Assembly: GCA_004293265.1 (NCBI GenBank) | Contig: RDXZ01000018.1 | Location: 1 to 47,319 of the forward strand | From: Bacteroidota bacterium | GTDB taxonomy: Bacteria > Bacteroidota > Bacteroidia > Cytophagales > Microscillaceae | Length of the DNA: 47,319 bases | Reading direction: 5' to 3' | Shown here: positions 1 to 10,401 of the stretch, piece after piece | Position numbering within the stretch: position 1 is the stretch's first letter | Layout: the number at the start of each line of letters is the position of its first letter | Position numbers and translations under genes: made by a program | Notes under the pieces: model-generated | What the model was told of the DNA's origin: nothing | Databases searched by the model: none | The model's input: only the letters and a program-made list of their open reading frames with translations

Positions 1-18
1 ATTATTATTTTGAACTTC

Positions 19-77
19 GTGCAAGCGTGGACGCTTGCACGAGATATTAACTGGTGCAAGCGTCCACGCTTGCACCA
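19..77. repeat. Pair of palindromic hairpins that are reverse complements of each other (GTGCAAGCGTGGACGCTTGCAC at 19-40; TGGTGCAAGCGTCCACGCTTGCACCA at 52-77)
   Basis: Direct reading: each unit is self-complementary apart from a 2-nt centre, and the two units are mutual reverse complements. Confidence 0.8.
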
Positions 78-159
78 AAATAACCTAAATAGTTACAAAT
101 TACATAAAAAAAAACCTATAAAATTTTTCTACTTTATAGGTTTTAAATAAAAATGTAAC

Positions 160-729
160 TTATTTTTTTTTCCAATTTGCCAAGCATAATTGCCCTTCTT
201 TTTCGAAAAGTTGAACGGCATCTAATTCTCTTAAAACTGCATCAATATCTCTTGCTACAGTAAAAAAATTGATAGATTCGTGCATCACAATTCCTTTTGG
301 ATTGATAATAAATGTGCCTCTCAATGCAATAGGAGAACCTTCGAATACAAATCTTCCCTCTTCGTCATAAGTAAAATCGCCACCCAAAACACCATAATTG
401 CTTGCAATAGTTTTAGCCAAATCAGACACCAAAGGAAACGTAATTCCTTCGATACCATTTTGATTTCTTGGCATTTTTAACCAAATTTTATGTGATTCGT
501 CGCTATCACCAGAACAACCTACCACCACAGCGTTTCGGCTTTCAAACTCAGATAATTTTTCTTGAAAAGCCCAAAATTCGGTAGGACAAACGGCAGAAAA
601 ATCTTTTGGATAGAAGAAAAAAACGACATATTTTCCTTCATATTGCTCTAAAGAAAAATTTTGTTCTACTTTGTCGCCTATCACAGCGGGTGCAGAAAAA
701 GCAGGTGCTTTTTTAAGAACTAAACTCAT
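160..729 (-). CDS. Peroxiredoxin (AhpC/TSA family, 2-Cys type)
   Basis: FFFYPKDFSAVCPTEF peroxidatic motif, RGTFIINPKG, C-terminal Cys in GQLCLANWKKK. Confidence 0.92.
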   Translation of the reverse strand: MSLVLKKAPAFSAPAVIGDKVEQNFSLEQYEGKYVVFFFYPKDFSAVCPTEFWAFQEKLSEFESRNAVVVGCSGDSDESHKIWLKMPRNQNGIEGITFPLVSDLAKTIASNYGVLGGDFTYDEEGRFVFEGSPIALRGTFIINPKGIVMHESINFFTVARDIDAVLRELDAVQLFEKEGQLCLANWKKK

Positions 730-874
730 AATTGTTATTTTTGAAAATATTTTAATATACCAATAACAATTTTTAAAGCAATTATGTTTTTAAATTTTAG
801 TATAATTTTTTGTGTATTTTATACCTCCAATGATTTTTGAAAAATAAAAATCACTCACAAACAAAATTCTTTTT

Positions 875-3457
875 TTAAACTTTCACACCCATAATCGTAA
901 TATCATCACGTTGTTCGGAGCCTTGTTGATGTTCGATAATTTCTGTAAGCATAATTGATTTTTGTTGTTTCATATTTCGGTTTATATTTTCTAAAACTAC
1001 TTCTCTAAATCTTTTAGCGCCATATTTTTTGCGTTGTAAATTAGGCGTATCCATCATTCCGTCACTGGTAAGATATATCAAATCACCTGCTTGCAATACA
1101 ATTTGTTCTTGTGTAAAGGCTCTATAGTCCTCTCCTTGCCAGCCTCCGATTGATTTTCTATCTCCTTTCAATTCCAACAAATCATTTTCTTTTTGAGAAT
1201 AATAATACAAAGAACGTTTCGCACCTGAAAAAGTAAGCGTAACTTCAGGGCTTAAACAATTATCAATTCTACACAAAACCACGTCCATTCCATCTTGATT
1301 AGTCGTTTCGCCTTGTCTTAATTTGCTTCTAACGCCCAAGTGTAACAATTCTAAAATTTTATGTGGTTCAAAAACTTGTTGCACATTCACAATTTCGTTC
1401 AATAAAGTATTACCAATAATTGACATAAATGCACCCGGTACTCCATGCCCTGTGCAATCTACGACAGCAAAAAATGCTCTGTTTTCTATTCGGCTAAACC
1501 AATAAAAATCACCTGAAACAATATCTTTAGGCAAATAAACGACAAAATAATCTTGTATTGTTTCTCTAATTTTATCATCTGCGGGAAGAATAGCCCTTTG
1601 AATATTTTGAGCATAGTTAATACTCGAAGTAATCATTTGGTTTTTGGTTTCGATTTCTTTGTTTTTATTTTGTAGATTCAATGCTTCTTCTTCTTTGAGT
1701 TGAATAATTGCTTGGTTTTTTGCATTGATTTCTTCTTGTGCAGTTTGAAGATTTGACATATTTTGCCTCAATTCTTGCTCTTGCAATTGTAAAATATTGG
1801 CTTGTGATTGTGTTTCTTCTAATAATTTTTTGTTTTGAGTAATATCAAAAGCCAAAGAAATTACTTTTGAAACTTTATTATTGGTATCAAAAACGGGGGA
1901 AAAAATAGCATTTATCCAAAAACTTTCACCATTCCAGTCTACAAAACAATATTCTCCGTATTGGGGTTTTCCATTTTTTAATTTATTCCAAAATTTTTCA
2001 TATCCATTATTTTTGAGATGTCTTTCATCTAAAAATCTTTCGTGATTTTGTCCTTTGAGTTTCGTAATTTCACATTTTACCATATCACAAAAACTATCAT
2101 TGGCAGAAATAATTATCCCACTCAAATCAAACTCAATTTTAGCAATCGTACTCGAATTGATAGCGTTGAGTTGTCCATCAAGTTCTGTTTGTGCAATTGT
2201 CATCTGTTCTTGCGTCAGCACCAACATTTCCATATTTTGCTGCATTTGTTTTTCTTGTATTAATAACAATTCAGATTTTTGGGTTTGTTCTGCTAATGCT
2301 TTTTCGATGGCTTCTTTTTGAGTTTCAATCAAAGAATTTTTCCTTTCTATCATTTCTTGCGTGGCTCTCAATTCTTCATAATTTTGCCTCATCTCTTCCT
2401 CTTGCACTTGTAATTTTTGCGTCAATTCTTGTGATTCTTGCAATAATTTTTTAGTATGTTCATTGACTTTGATAGATAAAATAGCAGAGGCAATATTTTC
2501 AGAAATTTTTTCTACAAAAGTAATTTGATATTTTTCAAAAGGTTTAAAAGCCGTCAATTCCACTATTCCTTCCATTTTTCCGTTGAGTTGTAAAGGCACA
2601 ATCAAGATTGTGTTTGGAATTGCCTCACCCAAACCTGAAGATATTTTTACATAATCCATTGGTACATTGGTCAGGTGCAAAGTAGTTTTTTCTAAAAAAG
2701 TTTGCCCAACCAATCCTTCACCAAAATTATCTTTGATAATTATTTTTTGATGATATTTTTGGTCTTGTGGATAAGAATAAGTAGCCACTAATTCCAAATG
2801 TTGCTCTTGATTTTGATTTTCATTTAATACATACACACCCCCATTACAAGCGTGCAAATATTCGACTAAATTATTAATAATTTTTTGGGATAAATGATGC
2901 AAATCTATATCATCAGACCTCAAAATTTCGGTAAAATTAGCCATTCCCATAGTTATCCAATTTTCCTTCCTTTCAGCTTCTGACAAACTTTGTAATTGAT
3001 TTTTCATTTGTTGCAATGAACCAAACAATGTATCTTCATTAGTAATAAGTGTGTTATCGGTTGTCAAATCGTCAATATCATAATCACCTTTTCCTATTTT
3101 TTGACTAAAATCTCTTGCTTTTTTGATGCTATTCGCCAAAACCAAAGTGTTTTTTGTGATAGATTCTATTTCAAATTCGACAGGAATATTCATCTGCACC
3201 TCTAAATCGCCCTCAATAATTGCTTCCGTAATTTTATTTAATTGATGCAAAGGCTTGTCAATATATATTAATAAAGTTTGCCACAAAGTATATTGCACCA
3301 AAAAATTGCCAACGCCTATTATAATCAACAAAAAATAAGGAATTGGGTCTAAGGCATTGAACCAAGAAAACAAACCAAACACAAGCCCAATAGTTGTAAA
3401 AACTACGGAACTAATGATAAAATTGTTTAATCGTGCTTGAATCGTACTTTTTTTCAT
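875..3457 (-). CDS. SpoIIE-family PP2C serine phosphatase with N-terminal TM region, GAF-like and PAS-like domains and coiled coils
   Basis: C-terminal GDFYWFSRIENRAFFAVVDCTGHGVPGAFMSIIGNTLLNEIV; two N-terminal hydrophobic helices; PAS-like DLSGIIISANDSFCDMV...FWINAIFSPVFD. Confidence 0.88.
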   Translation of the reverse strand: MKKSTIQARLNNFIISSVVFTTIGLVFGLFSWFNALDPIPYFLLIIIGVGNFLVQYTLWQTLLIYIDKPLHQLNKITEAIIEGDLEVQMNIPVEFEIESITKNTLVLANSIKKARDFSQKIGKGDYDIDDLTTDNTLITNEDTLFGSLQQMKNQLQSLSEAERKENWITMGMANFTEILRSDDIDLHHLSQKIINNLVEYLHACNGGVYVLNENQNQEQHLELVATYSYPQDQKYHQKIIIKDNFGEGLVGQTFLEKTTLHLTNVPMDYVKISSGLGEAIPNTILIVPLQLNGKMEGIVELTAFKPFEKYQITFVEKISENIASAILSIKVNEHTKKLLQESQELTQKLQVQEEEMRQNYEELRATQEMIERKNSLIETQKEAIEKALAEQTQKSELLLIQEKQMQQNMEMLVLTQEQMTIAQTELDGQLNAINSSTIAKIEFDLSGIIISANDSFCDMVKCEITKLKGQNHERFLDERHLKNNGYEKFWNKLKNGKPQYGEYCFVDWNGESFWINAIFSPVFDTNNKVSKVISLAFDITQNKKLLEETQSQANILQLQEQELRQNMSNLQTAQEEINAKNQAIIQLKEEEALNLQNKNKEIETKNQMITSSINYAQNIQRAILPADDKIRETIQDYFVVYLPKDIVSGDFYWFSRIENRAFFAVVDCTGHGVPGAFMSIIGNTLLNEIVNVQQVFEPHKILELLHLGVRSKLRQGETTNQDGMDVVLCRIDNCLSPEVTLTFSGAKRSLYYYSQKENDLLELKGDRKSIGGWQGEDYRAFTQEQIVLQAGDLIYLTSDGMMDTPNLQRKKYGAKRFREVVLENINRNMKQQKSIMLTEIIEHQQGSEQRDDITIMGVKV

Positions 3458-3625
3458 AAAATCTTTTTATTTTTATTATAACATACTAAAAATCAATGTA
3501 GATTTTGAGGTTTAATTTTTTACTCAATTCACTAATTTTTTTTAAGTATTCTATTTTTGTCAAATCATTGTTCAATATCACTGAATTTAACTAACTAAAA
3601 TTTTGCCATTTTCTTTACTTCATTT

Positions 3626-3922
3626 TTATTTTCTTTTTTTATGGATAAGAATTGGAAAAAATGAAGAAGAAGGAAAATGCTCGTGATACGCAGGAAAATC
3701 TTGAAAAGGTGCAAAATAATCAGGCATCGAAAAATGTCTTGTATGCCTTGATTCTGTACTCAAACAATAATCTGTCAATAATAATTTTTCTGCTAATCTT
3801 TTTTTTTCGTTCCAATTTTTTGGTGGATAAATATAAGAATAATTACAAAAATAAATAATTATAATTATATTCATAAACCAAAAAAACAATAATAATCGAA
3901 TGAATGATATTTTTTTTTGCAT
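3626..3922 (-). CDS. Small hypothetical protein with N-terminal signal anchor
   Basis: 98-aa ORF in an otherwise empty intergenic region, hydrophobic N-terminus; no recognised family. Confidence 0.3.
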   Translation of the reverse strand: MQKKISFIRLLLFFWFMNIIIIIYFCNYSYIYPPKNWNEKKRLAEKLLLTDYCLSTESRHTRHFSMPDYFAPFQDFPAYHEHFPSSSFFPILIHKKRK

Positions 3923-4038
3923 AAATAAATAATTTTAAGCATTTTTGCATTGCTTAATAAAAAGCATAAGATTAAAATTAATAATTTTTCCTCAAATATA
4001 AACCATAATTCTTTAATAACATAAAAAAATTGTAAAAT

Positions 4039-6273
4039 ATGAAAAAAAATTTACTCTTAATTCTATTTTTATTCATTTTCATCAATATAATCAATGCACA
4101 AAATATCGATACAAATGATACTTTAAAGATTACTGACTTACAAGAAGTAGTTATCTCAGCTACCAAAACGGGCGAAAAACGCATAGATGTAGCCCAACCC
4201 ATTACACTTATTAAATCTTCACAAATGAGGTTTGGTAATTTTCAAACTACAGGTGATGTGTTACAAAATTTGGGCAATGTATTTGTGCAACGCTCACAAA
4301 TGGGCGGCGGAAGCCCTGTCATTCGTGGTTTTGAGGCAAATAAAGTTTTAATTGTGGTAGATGGAGTGAGAATGAATAACGCCATTTATCGTGGTGGACA
4401 TTTACAAAACATTATCACATTAGACCCCAATATTTTAGAAAGAATTGAAGTTTTGAATGGCACAGGTGCGGTAATGTATGGCTCTGATGCGTTGGGAGGT
4501 GTGATGAGTATTTATACCAAAAATCCTTTGTTGAAATCAGAAAGTAATGGTAAAAACTTTAAAGGAAGTGCGTTTGTGAGATATTCAAGTGCTAATTCGG
4601 AAAACACATTGCACACTGATTTTAATTTTATAGGCAACCGATGGGGAAGTCTGACCTCGATTACAATGTCATCTTTTGACGATTTACAAAAAGGAAAAAA
4701 TGTTATCAATCAATACAATCAATTTGGTTTGTGTAACAACGAAATCGTACAAATTTTAGGCGTAGATAGTATGGTAGTCAATAATAATCCACATTTGCAG
4801 TTACAAACAGGTTACAAACAAGTTGATATTTTACAAAAAATTCGTTTTTCTGCGTCTAAAAAACATCAACATTTGTTAAATTTACAATTTTCTACTACGA
4901 ACAATGTTCCAAGATATGATAGATTGACAGATAGAAGCAATAACGGCAATTTAGTTTTTTCAGAATGGAATTATGGTCCTCAAATCAGGTCTTTGGTTTC
5001 TTATCAATATACCTTAGAAACAGAAAATAATGCTTTTTTTGATAAAATGCGTGTAATGCCTTCTTATCAATTTATAGAAGAAAGTCGTTTGACAAGGCGT
5101 TTTAGAAGCCAAAATCGTTCTGAAAATATTGAACAGGTCAATATTTATAGTATGAATATTGATTTTCAAAAAAATGAAAACAAACGAGAACTCAGATATG
5201 GTATAGAACTCAGTTCGAACTATGTGGGAAGCAGTGGAATTAATAGAAATACAATTACAAATACCCAAACTAATATCCAAACCCGTTATCCAGACCAATC
5301 AAAATATGATTTATTGGGTGTTTATTTTTCTGAAAATTGGGAAATCACGCCAAAATGGGTATTAAATATTGGTTTGCGTTATTCTTATTTTTGGTTAAAT
5401 TCAAGTTTTAATTCACAATTATTTCCTGTTTTGAATACATTAGATAATAATGTTTCTCAAAAAAATGGAGCATTAAGCCATCAAGTTAGCATTGTAGGAA
5501 AATTAGGAGATTTTAGAATCAGTGTTTTGAGTTCATCAGGTTTTAGAAATCCAAATTTAGATGATATGTCAAAGTTTTTTGTTGCTACTCAAATCGGTAC
5601 AAACGCCAATCAATTAAGACTTACCATTCCTAATCAAAATCTAAAACCTGAATATGTTTGGAATAATGAAATTACTTTGATTTATTCAAAAGAAAACAAA
5701 TTTCAAATCGAGGGAACTGCTTTTTATAGTCGTTTGAATGATGCCATTGTCATCAGAAACACCACCATAAACGGACAAACAAGTATAAATATTCCGCCGC
5801 GTACTTATTTTTATCAAACAAGCACCAATGCAGGTTTGGCTGAAATTTGGGGCTTTTCGGGGCGAATTTCTGCTAAAATCAACGAAAACTTTTCTGCCAG
5901 AGCCAATATTTCTTACACTTGGGGCAGAGATTTGACGGCACAAGTGCCACTTGACCATATTCCACCACTTTTTGGTAGTTTTTTCTTCAATTATCAAACT
6001 AAAAAATTAGAATTATCAGCTTATACAATTTTTAATGGTTGGAAAAATTTGGCTGATTATAGTCCTTCGGGAGAGGATAATTTGCAATATGCTACCAATC
6101 AAGGTATGCCTGAATGGTACACATTGAACTTCAAAGCCTCTTATCAAATCAATGAAAAACTAACCGCACAAGCAGGCGTGGAGAATATTTTAGACCAAAG
6201 TTATCGCACTTTTTCGTCAGGCGTACATGCGCCGGGTAGAAATCTGATTTTAAATATAAGACTTAATTTTTAA
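4039..6273 (+). CDS. TonB-dependent outer-membrane receptor
   Basis: Signal peptide, plug motifs (GGGSPVIRGFEANKVLIVVDGVRMNNAIYRGGHLQNI; GTGAVMYGSDALGGVMSIYTK), C-terminal barrel ending in aromatic residue (NIRLNF). Confidence 0.93.
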   Translation: MKKNLLLILFLFIFINIINAQNIDTNDTLKITDLQEVVISATKTGEKRIDVAQPITLIKSSQMRFGNFQTTGDVLQNLGNVFVQRSQMGGGSPVIRGFEANKVLIVVDGVRMNNAIYRGGHLQNIITLDPNILERIEVLNGTGAVMYGSDALGGVMSIYTKNPLLKSESNGKNFKGSAFVRYSSANSENTLHTDFNFIGNRWGSLTSITMSSFDDLQKGKNVINQYNQFGLCNNEIVQILGVDSMVVNNNPHLQLQTGYKQVDILQKIRFSASKKHQHLLNLQFSTTNNVPRYDRLTDRSNNGNLVFSEWNYGPQIRSLVSYQYTLETENNAFFDKMRVMPSYQFIEESRLTRRFRSQNRSENIEQVNIYSMNIDFQKNENKRELRYGIELSSNYVGSSGINRNTITNTQTNIQTRYPDQSKYDLLGVYFSENWEITPKWVLNIGLRYSYFWLNSSFNSQLFPVLNTLDNNVSQKNGALSHQVSIVGKLGDFRISVLSSSGFRNPNLDDMSKFFVATQIGTNANQLRLTIPNQNLKPEYVWNNEITLIYSKENKFQIEGTAFYSRLNDAIVIRNTTINGQTSINIPPRTYFYQTSTNAGLAEIWGFSGRISAKINENFSARANISYTWGRDLTAQVPLDHIPPLFGSFFFNYQTKKLELSAYTIFNGWKNLADYSPSGEDNLQYATNQGMPEWYTLNFKASYQINEKLTAQAGVENILDQSYRTFSSGVHAPGRNLILNIRLNF

Positions 6274-6591
6274 TTGAAGTAAACCTATACTTTGAATGTA
6301 TTTATTTAGGCTAATTTTTGAAAAATCTTGTGATTTCCACCGACAACTCAGCGTTTATGTGTTAGTATATAAATATTGATTTTTTTTTCGTTCATTTATA
6401 TTTTCAAAAATAAATTTCTATCTTTGTGGAAAATAAAAAGATGTTGATAAACAAACGTAAATCTTAACAAAAATATAAGTTTTACTGCAGTTTTCGACAT
6501 ACGAACAACAACGGAAAAAATTATATTAACAATAATTTTATCAAAAAAACAAAATTATTTAATAATTTGTCAAAGAAATCGTTAATAATTT

Positions 6592-7506
6592 ATGAAAAAA
6601 ATATTTTTGTGTTTGATTTTTATTTATTTTAGCCATATTTTAGTGGCACAAAACGCCCAAGATTCTTTATACACTTACGCACAAGCGTTAGCCAAAATGA
6701 AAAAAGAAACGCAAGCATTGGTTACAATCTCAAAACATATCAACGCATATCCAAAAGATGCCAAAGGATATTTTTTGAAAGGAAGTTTGGAGTTCAAGAC
6801 TGGTAATGCTTTGCAAGCAGAAGCTGATTTTAGTACAGCCATTAGTCTCAAAAAAAATTATTTTGAAGCATATTTTAATCGTGCCGCAGTTCGAATTGGT
6901 ATGACTAAATATGGGGAAGGTAAAAACGATTTGAGTTATATTTTGTATCAAAATCCTAATATTCCACTTGTTTGGCACGAAAGAGGCAAATTATATACAC
7001 AATTGGCTATGCCTGATTCTGCTTTGTATGATTTTTCGCAAGCCTTAGTACTCAAACCCGAATTAGAAGAAGCACAAAGTTTATCAGCTACGATTTATTT
7101 TCAAAAAAAAGAATATCAAAAAGCAAAACAATACGCTTTGAACGCCCATAAAATCAATCCATCTAACGAAAAAACATTGGTTACTTTGAGTGAAATTTAT
7201 TTTTTAGATAATCAATATACAACTGCAATGCCTTATTTTGATGAAAGATTACGTTTAAATCCTTATGATTGGAATGGTTTTTTGATGCGTGCAAAAATAT
7301 ATTTTGAACAAAAACAATATCAAAAATCAAAAGAAGATTTGGAAAAAATTATCGAAAAAGAAAAAAATAACCCCGAAACTTATTTTTATTTGGCAAAAAT
7401 ATATTATGAACTCAAAAATTTGAAAGAGGCTTGTTTGCATTTAAAAAAATCTATAGCACTTAATTTCAATGACGCAAAAAAATTAGAAAAAAAATATTGT
7501 GATTGA
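6592..7506 (+). CDS. Tetratricopeptide-repeat protein, exported
   Basis: Signal peptide; repeated TPR-like helices (AKGYFLKGSLEFKTGNALQAEADFSTAISLKKNYFEAYFNRA...). Confidence 0.85.
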   Translation: MKKIFLCLIFIYFSHILVAQNAQDSLYTYAQALAKMKKETQALVTISKHINAYPKDAKGYFLKGSLEFKTGNALQAEADFSTAISLKKNYFEAYFNRAAVRIGMTKYGEGKNDLSYILYQNPNIPLVWHERGKLYTQLAMPDSALYDFSQALVLKPELEEAQSLSATIYFQKKEYQKAKQYALNAHKINPSNEKTLVTLSEIYFLDNQYTTAMPYFDERLRLNPYDWNGFLMRAKIYFEQKQYQKSKEDLEKIIEKEKNNPETYFYLAKIYYELKNLKEACLHLKKSIALNFNDAKKLEKKYCD

Positions 7507-7539
7507 TTTGTAAGAACTGCTAATTTTAGTATATCTTTG
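7507..7539 (+). promoter_or_regulatory. Bacteroidota-type promoter TTTG-N21-TATCTTTG upstream of response regulator
   Basis: TTTG 7507-7510, TATCTTTG 7532-7539; matches the known -33 TTTG / -7 TAnnTTTG pattern. Confidence 0.6.
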
Positions 7540-7571
7540 CTTTTTAAAATATAAAAAATGGGAAATAAAGC

Positions 7572-8264
7572 ATGGAACACAAAGCAAAAATTTTATTAGT
7601 CGAAGACGATATGAGCTTGGCATTGGTTACAAAAGACAGCCTCGAATTAAGAGGTTATGAGGTAACACACGCCGAAAATGGCGAAATTGGATGGCAAAAA
7701 TTTAATAAAGATAATTTTGATATTTGTATTTTAGATGTGATGTTGCCCAAAGTTGATGGATTTGCCTTAGCAACACAAATTAGAAATAAAGACCAACAAG
7801 TGCCTATTATTTTTTTAACTGCTAAATCTTTGCAAGAAGATAAAATCAAAGGACTAAAATTAGGGGCTGATGATTATATTACCAAGCCTTTTAGTGTGGA
7901 AGAAGTGGCATTGAAAATTGAAATATTTTTAAAAAGAACTCGCCCACAAATCAATGAAATTCAACCCGTAAAAAAATATTCGATTGGTTTATACGAATTA
8001 GATTTTGATAATTTACAATTGAATATTGGCACTATCACGCATAAACTCACGCCACGCGAGGCAGAGGTTTTAGAATATTTTGCTTTGCACCCCAACGTCA
8101 TTATGCGTAGAGAAGATATTTTGAAAAAAATATGGGGAAAAGATGATTATTTTATGGGTAGAAGCCTTGATGTTTTTATTACTCGATTAAGAAAATACCT
8201 CAAAGAAGATGACAATATTAAAATCGAGAATATTCCCAGCATTGGTTTTAGGTTTATTTTTTAA
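7572..8264 (+). CDS. Response regulator, OmpR/PhoB family
   Basis: Receiver (LLVEDD, ILDVMLPKVDGF, FLTAKS, KPF) plus winged-helix C-terminus (LTPREAEVLEYFALHPNVIMRREDILKKIWG...SLDVFITRLRKYL). Confidence 0.95.
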   Translation: MEHKAKILLVEDDMSLALVTKDSLELRGYEVTHAENGEIGWQKFNKDNFDICILDVMLPKVDGFALATQIRNKDQQVPIIFLTAKSLQEDKIKGLKLGADDYITKPFSVEEVALKIEIFLKRTRPQINEIQPVKKYSIGLYELDFDNLQLNIGTITHKLTPREAEVLEYFALHPNVIMRREDILKKIWGKDDYFMGRSLDVFITRLRKYLKEDDNIKIENIPSIGFRFIF

Positions 8265-8291
8265 AATAATTAAAAAAAAATCATTCTAAAC

Positions 8292-8354
8292 ATTTTTCAA
8301 AAAACGAGGTCTGTACCGAAGTTTATGGAGGTCTGACCTCGTTTTTTGAAAAAT
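8292..8354. terminator. Bidirectional terminator/hairpin between convergent genes
   Basis: Perfect 20-bp stem ATTTTTCAAAAAACGAGGTC / GACCTCGTTTTTTGAAAAAT with 23-nt loop. Confidence 0.75.
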
Positions 8355-8415
8355 TACACACTTTTTTGAACTATTATTATCCTAAACTCACGTTATAATT
8401 ACAATTTTTTTATCC

Positions 8416-9411
8416 TCAATCAAAATTATTCTCAAAGATTTTCCATAAATCTTTCGCCGCCTGCCAAGGTGGAATATGTCCATTTTTTACGTTATTTTCG
8501 TATTCTTTCAAAGATTTTTTGATATTTATATGCTGATAAAATCGTTCTTCAAAGACATCTTTTATGTTTTGATGTAACCAATATAAATTTTGATTTTCTC
8601 TTTGTTGATAAAAAAAATTATTATTTTTAGTATGAATGACATATTTTTCAATCATTTCTAATACTTCGTTCATGCCTTGATTTTGAATAGCGGCACAAGT
8701 CAAAACAGGCGGAATCCATTTATTTTCTTTGCTTGGAAACAAGTGCAAAGCATTTTCATACTCAATTTTGGCTCGATAAGCGTGTTTTTGATTTTCCCCA
8801 TCACTTTTGGTAATCACTAAAGCGTCTGCGACTTCCATAATTCCTCTTTTTACACCTTGTAATTCATCGCCTGCCCCTGCAAGCATCAACAAAAGAAAAA
8901 AATCTGTCATTTGTTTGACCGCAATTTCAGATTGCCCAACTCCAACGGTTTCGACTAAAATTATTTCAAAGCCTGCCGCTTCGCACAAAAGCATCGTTTC
9001 TCTGGTTTTTCGTGCTACTCCACCCAACGAATTGCCTGCGGGAGTGGGGCGAATATAAGCATTTTTATCAATAGACAAATTTTCCATTCGAGTTTTGTCG
9101 CCCATAATACTTCCACCTGAAATTTGGCTGGTAGGATCGATAGCCAACACAGCAATTTTTTTATTTTGATGCGTAAACAATCCACCAAAACTTTCAATAA
9201 AAGTACTTTTACCTACACCCGGCACCCCCGTAATGCCTATGCGAAGACTTTTGCCTGTATGCGAAATAATGGCTTGTAAAACTTCTTGTGCCAATATATT
9301 ATCGGTATCCAAATTACTTTCAATCAAAGTAATGGCTTGGCTCAAAATCACTCTATTTCCTGCCAATATGCCGTCAATATAAGTTTTTGCGGATAAACGT
9401 GGGCGTGCCAT
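8416..9411 (-). CDS. meaB: Methylmalonyl-CoA mutase-associated GTPase MeaB (ArgK family)
   Basis: RIGITGVPGVGKSTFIE, LAIDPTSQISGGSIMGDKTRM, IRPTPAGNSLGGVARKTRETMLLCEAAGFEIILVETVGVGQSE. Confidence 0.95.
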   Translation of the reverse strand: MARPRLSAKTYIDGILAGNRVILSQAITLIESNLDTDNILAQEVLQAIISHTGKSLRIGITGVPGVGKSTFIESFGGLFTHQNKKIAVLAIDPTSQISGGSIMGDKTRMENLSIDKNAYIRPTPAGNSLGGVARKTRETMLLCEAAGFEIILVETVGVGQSEIAVKQMTDFFLLLMLAGAGDELQGVKRGIMEVADALVITKSDGENQKHAYRAKIEYENALHLFPSKENKWIPPVLTCAAIQNQGMNEVLEMIEKYVIHTKNNNFFYQQRENQNLYWLHQNIKDVFEERFYQHINIKKSLKEYENNVKNGHIPPWQAAKDLWKIFENNFD

Positions 9412-9434
9412 AAATAAATGTTAAAATTTTAAAA

Positions 9435-10274
9435 TCAAATAAAATCTTCTATTTTCATATTTTTTGTATCTTGCCCTATCAAAGTCAAAGCCTCTAATAC
9501 TTTTTCAATATCATTGACAGGCGAAACAAATTCGGTTGCCCAATGCACACTTGCTAACCATTGTTGGACATCAAATTCTGATAAATTAAATTTTTGCACA
9601 ATTTTTTGAGTAATATTTTCTGTGGTAATAAATTGATGACAAACGTGATTGATAGTTTGACATAAAACATTTATTTCTGTTGGAAATTGGCTTAAAATAT
9701 CGTTTCGAACCGCCACCACAAATGCTCCCCAAGGGGTAGGACATTCTCCCAAACATTTAATTAAGCCTTTGTCCACAAAAGATTTTGTCATCAGTTTTTC
9801 CCACAAAAAACGACCACAAGTATTTTCAGTTAGTTTTTGTATGCCTCCTTTGAGTCCGTTGGTGGTTTCAAATTCCATTTTTTCTATATCCCAATTTCTT
9901 TGTTTGGCATCTAACAAAGCCATCAAATGCGAGCCAGAGCCAAAACGACTGATGGCAGTTTTGAGGTGTTGAATTTCGTCTAAATGATTGTATTGCAATG
10001 GCGTATGAATTCCCCAAACCAATGGCGAACAGACGTACATTTGTAAAATTTTGCTTGGATTTCCTTTTAAAATATCTGCTGTAATTCCTTCGGTTAAAAC
10101 GACAGCGACATCAAGTTTTCCTTCTCGCAGGTCTTGCGCCATTGCGCCTGTTCCTGCGTGATAGTCAATCCAATGTAAATCTAAATTTTTTTTTTGAAAA
10201 AATTTTTGTTCTATTCCCCAATGCCAAGGCATATTAAAATGCTCAGGTACTCCTCCGATTTTTAAAGATAACAT
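9435..10274 (-). CDS. Substrate-binding-domain protein, periplasmic-binding-protein-2 fold without signal peptide (NMT1/THI5-like; resembles Ca3427-like group)
   Basis: KIGGVPEHFNMPWHWGIEQKFFQKKNLDLHWIDYHAGTGAMAQDLREGKLDVAVVLTEG; no N-terminal signal. Confidence 0.7.
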   Translation of the reverse strand: MLSLKIGGVPEHFNMPWHWGIEQKFFQKKNLDLHWIDYHAGTGAMAQDLREGKLDVAVVLTEGITADILKGNPSKILQMYVCSPLVWGIHTPLQYNHLDEIQHLKTAISRFGSGSHLMALLDAKQRNWDIEKMEFETTNGLKGGIQKLTENTCGRFLWEKLMTKSFVDKGLIKCLGECPTPWGAFVVAVRNDILSQFPTEINVLCQTINHVCHQFITTENITQKIVQKFNLSEFDVQQWLASVHWATEFVSPVNDIEKVLEALTLIGQDTKNMKIEDFI

Positions 10275-10401
10275 TTATGTTTAAATTTTGTCTAAATAAA
10301 TTATAATTATTGTTCTTTTTGTATTTTTTTAAGCGATTAAATTTTGTATAAAGTTTTTTTTTAAGAAAAAAATTTATCTACTTAAACAATACAATTTTTT
10401 A

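Noticed and set aside
3652-3858. 68-aa plus-strand ORF opposite the 98-aa minus ORF
   Set aside because: Lysine/asparagine-rich AT-driven sequence without a recognisable fold; the minus ORF with signal anchor is more plausible, and even that is uncertain.
4652-4662. GTCTGACCTCG shared with the 8292-8354 hairpin
   Set aside because: Short match inside a coding region; most likely coincidence.
4512-5997. Minus-strand ORFs inside the TonB receptor gene
   Set aside because: Antisense to a clear receptor; translations look random.
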